Below, piece by piece: positions 57,501 through 64,000 of a stretch of DNA of 64,000 bases. The DNA comes from Aristolochia californica (taxonomy: Eukaryota > Streptophyta > Magnoliopsida > Piperales > Aristolochiaceae): the NCBI GenBank assembly GCA_029961685.1, contig JARWKL010000002.1, forward strand, positions 36,486,908-36,550,907. Reading direction: 5' to 3'. The translations under genes were made by a program, and so were the position numbers. The notes beneath the pieces were generated by a model. The model was given only the letters and a program-made list of their open reading frames with translations. It was not told the DNA's origin and did not search any database. Position 1 is the first letter of the stretch; the number at the start of each line of letters is the position of its first letter.

Positions 57501-58811
57501 CTCCCCTTCAAGCTAGTGGTCTCTTCCATGAGATGTACCTGGCATAATATAAGTGAGAGTAAAATCACTCCTAGCCGTAAGACATTGCTCCATACGTAGT
57601 CAAATAACTCATGTTGGATGTTGGGCATACTCCTATCTTCTATAGGTAATGGGTTTATACCTATGCTTAGAAGTGTAATAAAACTCCTCCATCATTGTGT
57701 CCTTCTACAAGACATCGACTCTCAAATAGTAGGAGTATTAAATGCCAATTAAGGGGGTAAGGGGTAATCACTCGGAAGATAATATTCTGGGGCCACCATG
57801 TGCTTTTTTCTTCATCAGAATAACCAATACTGATAACAATCAGTAATTAGAAGTCTTTCTTCAATAATAATGTCTTAGCTAAAGAGACTCAATAGCAGCA
57901 ACTGAAATGGGTCTGGGCCTAATAACTTGAACTAAATAATCCTTAAAAATGACCCATAAAATAATCCGCAAATAGTCTGTCTATCACTAAATAAGAAAGT
58001 TACACCGGACAATATGTTGGAACTGAGTAATAATCTAAGATAATAATCCAGCCGGAGAAAAAGGGACCGAGTCGAGTAGAGTCAGATATCAAACCAATAT
58101 AGCCGAGTTACGAAAGAAATAGGTATAGAACTCGGGATAACAGAGGCAAAAAACAAGTTTAATTCGGCCAAGTCCGGGTTGCAGACAAAACTGGTGCTCG
58201 ATTAAACCCAATTTCCTAACTTAGAGAAACATTAATTTGGCAACCGTGCTTCTTCTTCCCTGGACAACACGATCACCAACGAAAACCAGAGAACGACTTT
58301 GGGTAAAAAATAGAAACCTCTCCTCTCATCGAGGAGATGCAGAAACACAACTGAGTTTTCTTCCTCTAAAGCTGGCGATGAACTTGGTTTGGAAAGGCCA
58401 GTAAATAACTCCCAGAAATCAGTAGTTAAACAGCAACAGTAATGGCCTATAATTTTTCCAAAATAATAAACCTCTCTGGATCTAATGATAGCAAAGAGAC
58501 GACCAACAAAAGAGGAATTTCTGGATTATCTGCCGTGATATTTCTGAAGATAGTAGAAAAATCCCAGAAGCAGTCAGGAAGAGAAACGCAACGAAGAACA
58601 ACTATCTAAAAGCAATCGTGTCTAGTTTCTGCAATAAGAGGGAAGAATAAAGCTGGAAGGCTATTTTCCATAAATACCATGTATAACTTTCAAAGATATG
58701 CTGGATGTAATGGAAACTTCCACTGTTAATTGAGGAGCAAAAACGGCAGCAGTGGAAAGTTCGGGATGACAGCCACCGAATAAACTGCCAAAGATAGCAG
58801 AGAGTAAGACG

Positions 58812-59114
58812 TGTTACTTACCATTGCGCCAAAAAACCGGTCTTTTAGCGAAGGCGCAACATGCATATTAAAGACAAGTTATTCTAACACTCCCCCGCAC
58901 GGGGAACACCCGTGTACAAATACAAATGCACAATCCCACCTATACGGGGACGGCCAAAGACAAAGTCCCACCTATGCGGGGACGAAACAAACGAGGGGAG
59001 CGGGACTCGAACTCGAGACCACCTGCTCTGATACCATGTTACTTACCATTGCGCCAAAAGACCGGTCTTTTAGTGAAGGCGCAACATGCATATTAAAGAC
59101 AAGTTATTCCAACA
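58812..59114 (-). mobile_element. TRIM 3 (303 bp) in NA4
   Basis: Two 78-bp repeats, 58812-58889 and 59037-59114, differ at only about four sites. They are flanked by perfect agacg duplications (58807-58811, 59115-59119). The primer site on the - strand, TGGTATCAGAGCAGG, is at 59022-59036; the polypurine tract (CGTGCGGGGGAGTG) adjoins the left repeat. The LTR holds the palindrome AAAAGACCGGTCTTTT (one copy with a change). The interior holds a B-box-like GTTCGAGTCC (59003-59012, - strand) and two CCCACCTATGCGGGGAC-type units. No coding capacity. Confidence 0.94.
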
Positions 59115-60388
59115 AGACGGAGCCAGACCGATGAGGATTGAGTCAAAGAGGAAGATGACGGAGGTAATGCAGATGTTATGGTCTATCTTCTGCCGATCCA
59201 TTTAAGGCAAAGATGCGAGCAAAAGAAGAAAAAAATGCCAGCGAAGGACCAGCTGTTCCAACCGCAGCACAGAAGATCTATCCCGAGAACTTCCCAAATA
59301 AAAATCAATCCAGCAGACGCGAGATAATTTATCAATAAACAGGCGAAGAAAAAGAGATGAAACCAGCAACTTCCCAGAGTTCTGGATTATCAACCGTAAT
59401 ACCCCGGAGAAGCAGAAACAGCTGGAGATTCTTCCGAACATATCAGGATCGAATCAAGATAAAATCTTCGGAAATAATCTTTCGCCTGCAGCACAGTGGA
59501 TACTGGGATTTCAGTAGGATCCAGCCAAATCAATCCAACACCTTGGATTTACGACTTTTTCCAGCTGATGCAAACGAAGATACAGGCTGACGATGAACCA
59601 GTAAGTTCCATTAGTGTATAACGGGCTGGAGGACAGCCCAGCTATGTCGGCAACATCGGAGGGAAGCAATGTCGAGGAAGATAAACAGTGCCTCCGCTAC
59701 AAACTCTTCACCCTTCGCTCTTCTCCAATTTTCTTCTTTCTGTTTTCGTATGATCCCGACAAAGAGAGGAGGGTAACTGAGAAGAAGATCGCGACAACCA
59801 TAAAGAGAGGAGGAATAGCTGTAGTGACAACTTTGTCAAATTCAACATCAGCGTCAGCGGTTGATAATGGATTACAAAACCATCTTTACCGTGTGCGATT
59901 CTGCACTAGAATTGGTAACTAAATCGTTAATGACCATTTCGAACAAGCTGAGAATTTTGGGAGATGTAAACGACGATGAAAACAGAGACCCGATGGCATG
60001 TTTGTTATCCTGTCGAGTTCACTCGGCTGAACTCAGACTGAACTAGCTGGATAATCCAATTGTTGACTGGTCCTTCTCCGCAACAATTCCTTCAAAGAAG
60101 CCATCACTTTCCTGATTTCTCTTCTCCCATATGGCAATGAAAATTCTTGGTGGAGAAGACAATATTACGGAGAAGGTTGATAATAGCCATATACATCTTG
60201 GTGGAAGATTCATGAATTCCTGGAGACATCATCGGCTAGTCGAAGATAATAGAATCAGAAAATTAAAATGAGAAGAAAAAAATAACTATAGATTATCTGA
60301 GTAAAAAATTGTGGAAACAAAGAATCTAGCAGTTTGAAATTTTAAAAATCCATAGTTATGGGTCTTGAAAATCAATGCTCTTATATCA

Positions 60389-60837
60389 TGTTGATGTTCA
60401 GGAGTCCATGGATTTAACTCATGGAGAACAAGAAAGAGGGACCCATTGGGAGAAAACAAGAGGAAGGGGAGGTTATGGACTTATGTCGTAACCCTCCCCC
60501 TTAAGCTCAATTTATAGATTGATAAAACTATAATATTAAAATAATACTTTTGGAACTTAAAACTAATTACATCAAAGTCATCTCTTTAAGATGATTCTTT
60601 ATTTACTATCCTACCATCACTATGATGACTTGTGTGACTTCTCCTTGATCTATGGGTCTTGAACCTATCTTCCACATTTCTTTGATGTGTGGGCCATCCT
60701 TGGTTGTGTCAATTTGGCTCCATCTTCCAATACTTCCCTCAAGTTAGGGGTGAGAGAACATCATGAATGCCCAACTTACTGCAAATGGTGTATAACATCT
60801 TCCTATATATAATGACAGTCTCCTATATCTTCTAGCA
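60389..60837 (-). repeat. NA4 5' LTR
   Basis: A 449-bp partner of 57011-57500. It runs past the inner end (TTCCAATA at about 60724-60731) through a purine tract to TTCTAGCA, where the ggttg duplication follows. This proves that the longer form is the real LTR. Confidence 0.85.
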
Positions 60838-62890
60838 GGTTGACTCCCTTTTTAGGATAACAAAACTTTATGAAACTGACAATTTGCAAACTAAAGTATT
60901 TAAGATTCTTTACTTCAAGTGACAATGCATTTATGGGTCTAAAGCTTTATAATAATCAAGTTTATGCAAGAGCTCAAGCAACATTGAAGGACATCTCTTG
61001 AAGAAGCACCCATGAAGAAAAAGACAATGTAAAGATTAGAGTTTAGTTGTCATTAATGTATTTCAAAACTCGGTCAAATATGTAAGATAATTTTCATAAC
61101 TTTTTTCTTTAAAGTATTATGTTGAACATGGAGCTTTAGGACATGCATTACACACATACATGTTTAGGAAAATCACATTCATCCTTTAAAACATGTTAGG
61201 ACACTTAGATTAAATTATTCCCATGCATTAAAAGTTAAATTGGTTAAAGTGGCAATGGAATGACTGATTAGCCTCTGCCTTTGATCAATCATCCAAAAGT
61301 GTGCAGGCCAAGACTATAAAGCATGATTGATCAACCTCGGTCAATGATCGATCATCCGAAACATGGTCACATCATGCTATAACGCATGATCAATGATCCC
61401 ATTTGGATCGATCGATCAAAATAGTCCAAGCAAGCAAAACTTAGATGGAATGATAGATCATCCCACCCGATTGATCGTTCCCTCAAAATCTTGCCAATCA
61501 ATGATATAAAGCAAGATTGATCATAGGAAGTTCATTGATCGATCATACTTGCCTTGCATAGCCAGAGGTAATTTTGATTGATTGATTGATCATCCCTTGG
61601 TAATAATCGATCAACTTAGCTTTTTTGGACCAATGATAACTTGTTGATCGATCAGTTCATCAATCAATAAATTACATCTTGAAAGAAAAGAACTATTATG
61701 ATCAATTTATCGATCAATCACTTTACACAATCAATGCTCTGATTTTTGCATACGGGCAAAAAATGCCTAGTTTGGCTTCTGAAAGTTATACATACCTCAC
61801 CAAACCACACATAAAAAAGTTAATGAACAGTTATTAGTAAATCCTTAAGCCTTCATTCTCAAAAACTTAAAATTCTTCTCTATAAATGCTTTTGAATGAA
61901 AGAGTATTAAGCACCTAGCCAATACTACTCAAAAGACCGGCCTGTTAGGAGCGGAAGACATATGTACTTAACCCAGGCCCATAACCAGGATGTCCCATAA
62001 AATCACACCCCCCCTTCGCGAGCCGACGACCACGGTGGCGCAATGACACAAGCCCGACCCGGGTTTTTATCCTATGGTCTAGCTGTATTTTAATCCAGCC
62101 TTTGCGCGCGACATAGCGATACTAGCCCAACTAGGATTTTTATCCTGTGGCCTACCAGTATTTAAATCCAGTCTCTGCAGCGTTGTCAGGAATTGAACTC
62201 ACGGTTGGCTCTGATACCAATATTAAGCACCTAGCCAGTACTACCCAAAAGACCGGCCTGTTAGGAGCGAAAGACATAGGTATTTAACCCAGGCCCATAA
62301 CCAGGATGTCCCATAACAAAGAGAGCTACACAATTGCATTACCATTCTTCTTTCCTCCACCTATTTTTGCATTTCATTCTAGTCAAGCTCCTACACACTC
62401 TACATTGTGCTCAAAAGAAGTGGAAGCTTAGATCTCTCAAGGAGAAGGTATTCTCGAAGTGTTTGGTGTAAGTTTACCTTTCTTTTATTTTCATTTGATA
62501 AAAGTTCATCCAAAACCTATTTAATCTCGATAGAAAGGTCTAACTAGAGCTATAAATCTAGCCAATCTCTTGGGGAGATTGAGTTTTTTTTATAAAAAGT
62601 AATGTATTGAACTACACATAGCTTGAAGAGAGCCAAAATCACTTTATGTAATTACAACTATTAGAGCTTTTAATAATAGTGGAATTTCCCATGCAAAGGT
62701 TTTTGTGTGGTGAAAACCAGTAGGGGAATATCGATAGCAAAAATTTATTTATCTCCTATGGTGTGTGCATGATTATTTTACTTTGAAATTTCCTTATCGC
62801 ATAATTTTTTATTACACGCACTACTTAATTTTTAGCTTGAAATTCTCAATTCACTCTCCTCTTGAGAAGCCACTTTGGCCAACAGAACTA
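60838..62890 (+). repeat. LTR-like repeat, copy 2 (ATCGATCA-rich), holding TRIM 4
   Basis: Homologous to 38438-39985 from TTGACTCCC to GAGAAGCCACTTTGG. The ATCGATCA-rich part is at about 61255-61730, and the TATA-like GTTATACATACC at 61785-61796 is weaker than in copy 1. TRIM 4 (61905-62318) is inserted in the leader. Removing the TRIM leaves about 1.64 kb, close to copy 1. Its first few bases serve as the ggttg target of NA4. Confidence 0.55.
61905..62318 (-). mobile_element. TRIM 4 (414 bp)
   Basis: Two 98-bp repeats, 61905-62002 and 62221-62318, are flanked by aagag (61900-61904, 62319-62323). The primer site on the - strand, TTGGTATCAGAGCC, is at 62207-62220; the purine tract GCGAAGGGGGGGTGTGA is at 62003-62019. 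LTR wording (GGCCGGTCTTTTGGGTAGTA, GGCTAGGTGCTTAA) and GTGGTCGTCGGC match TRIM 2, so the two are one family in opposite orientation. A 70-bp duplicated block (62051-62123 and 62124-62182), built around TTTTTATCCT and TTTAAATCCAG-type words, makes it longer than TRIM 2. Confidence 0.93.
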
Positions 62891-64000
62891 AGATGACATT
62901 TTTATCTTATACAACAAAATTTAAGGGAATAGATGCAAATTTAAGTCAACTATATAATGTTTTGGATTTAGTGTATTAAAATAATTTTTATATATTTTAA
63001 ATTTAAATTATTTATAATAATTTTAATATATATTTCTTTGTAAATTTTTAAATTTCAATAATTTTCTAATAATTATTTTCATAATTTAATTTTTTTATGT
63101 AATATTTATAAACTTTAAATTTTTCATATCTAAATTATTTATAATAATTTTATAGTTGAAATTTATTTTTTGGATTTTATATTTTATTGATAAATTAATA
63201 AAGTTTAAAATAAATATTTTTAATTATTTTTATAATTTAAATTTTATTATAATGTTTTTTTATGAGTATAATCAAAAGGTTGATTCATTTATTGGATTTT
63301 ACAACATGTCCTATTGATATCCAATAAGAACCCATTACATTTATTAGATATCCAATAAAAATCCATTAAGTTTATTGGATATCCAATAAAGATGCAATAG
63401 CTCATTGGATGAATATTGGATATCCAATAAACTAAATAATGATTTGAGTTTGATTTGGATTTGGAAATCATTGGCACACTTAGTTGCAAGCCAATCTTAT
63501 TGGATGGGGTCATTCTTAGAGCTACCACTGTAATGTGGACTTGCCCAAGTCTCTGGCTATGATTCTAAATTATCAAGCCTTTTTTGTAATGAACATGGGT
63601 ATAACCTGCTAGACTTAATATTAGAATGGAATCGAAGGAAGTGCCTCAAAGTGGAGAAACACTCTTGTTGATGATGTTGAGCTTGCACACAAACACCTTC
63701 TCCAACATCCAGACCTAATTATGAACAAAGAGAAAAGTTGGCCTAAGGTGTGGGGCAACATAGAAACAATAGGATGACAAATTTGAATTATTTCTTTCTC
63801 AGATATTTAGACTTTCCCAAGTCTTTTCCTCAATGAGTACATCTGGACCTAACTTGAGAGTATCAATTCTAATTGAATTTTGACCAACTCGACATTCTAA
63901 CTAGACTTATAATTTTTATATATTTTTAATTTAAATTATTTATAATTTTTTTAATATAAATTACTTTTGTAAAATTTAAATTTCAATTTTTTTCTAATAA
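62891..64000. other. AT-rich region with direct repeats and GATATCC palindromes
   Basis: No gene is recognised. A block at about 62981-63075 recurs at 63910-64000 in the same orientation (TTTAAATTATTTATAAT, AAATTTCAAT, TTTTCTAATAA). Shorter copies of AAATTATTTATAATAATTTT lie near 63005 and 63133. A cluster at 63310-63435 is listed separately. A short - frame at 63289-63528 merely translates these repeats. Confidence 0.5.
63310..63435. repeat. Cluster of four GATATCCAATAA words with palindromes
   Basis: GATATCCAATAA occurs near 63316, 63348, 63379 and 63420, spaced roughly 31-41 bases apart. At two of them it is part of ATTGGATATCCAAT, a perfect 14-base palindrome (extended to TTTATTGGATATCCAATAAA at about 63370-63389). 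Confidence 0.8.

Larger units (their letters stand above)
57011..60837 (-). mobile_element. Non-coding LTR element NA4 (3.8 kb) with extended LTRs
   Basis: LTRs lie at 57011-57500 and 60389-60837, flanked by perfect ggttg duplications (57006-57010, 60838-60842). A degenerate primer site (- strand TGATATAAGAGCA, about 60376-60388) abuts the right LTR, giving minus orientation. The 2.9 kb interior has no long frame. A TRIM is inserted at 58812-59114. Interior blocks match NA2. The LTR contains, near its outer end, a polypurine tract and a pol-tail-like stretch that can be read KLGVHDVFSPPA, as in Copia A. So the family was built from a copia of that type. Confidence 0.9.

Noticed and set aside
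58812..59114. Cassandra-type TRIM carrying 5S rRNA sequence
   Set aside because: No 5S rRNA-like stretch is seen in the 78-bp repeats.
58811..59134. Frame with a repeated block at 58811-59134
   Set aside because: The repeat is the TRIM 3 terminal repeat pair. The frame is antisense to the element and has no coding meaning.

Overview
This is a 64 kb piece of a flowering-plant nuclear genome, probably a eudicot. It is AT-rich and carries one intron-containing host gene. Almost everything else is retrotransposon: Ty1/copia and Ty3/gypsy LTR elements, four very short LTR elements (TRIMs), and several long non-coding LTR elements. No bacterial or phage features are seen. The species cannot be named from the sequence.

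Layout. (1) 0-8 kb: the 3' part of a decayed copia element (+, Copia A) with a complete but broken gypsy element nested in its RNase H region (2859-7262, target duplication catgt). (2) 8-12 kb: a gypsy integrase relic (-) split by a TRIM (8280-8598) and by a 2.8 kb non-coding LTR element (8976-11811). (3) 12.6-18.0 kb: Copia E (+), nearly full length, with one frameshift, five stop codons and an aberrantly short 3' LTR. (4) 19.5-26.3 kb: a non-coding LTR element (-) interrupted by Copia F (-, 20111-25473). (5) 27.6-37.2 kb: the only convincing host gene, a four-exon C3HC4 RING-finger protein of about 308 residues. Its 8.4 kb second intron holds an old copia (-) with another non-coding LTR element nested inside. 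(6) 38.4-40.0 kb: an LTR-like repeat full of ATCGATCA words. (7) 40.1-55.8 kb: a nest of copia pieces (H, I, B, D, K) with the well-preserved Copia C (46107-51360, + strand, same family as F) and a piece of another LTR element (J). Next to Copia C lies a chimeric reading frame that joins a poly(A)-binding-protein-like RRM fragment to a chaperonin-60 fragment. A TRIM is nested in D. (8) 57.0-60.8 kb: a non-coding LTR element (-) with a TRIM inside. (9) 60.8-62.9 kb: a second copy of the ATCGATCA-rich LTR-like repeat, again with a TRIM inside. (10) 62.9-64.0 kb: very AT-rich sequence with direct repeats and a cluster of GATATCC palindromes.

How it fits together. No retroelement here has an intact polyprotein. 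Copia C and E come closest. The non-coding elements share polypurine-tract and LTR ends with the copia A/K family, so they look like passengers mobilised by it. Target duplications date many insertions relative to each other. By my reading, at least ten insertions are nested inside older elements. The only product likely to serve the plant is the RING protein, a probable E3 ubiquitin ligase. All coordinates, alignments and mismatch counts were made by eye.
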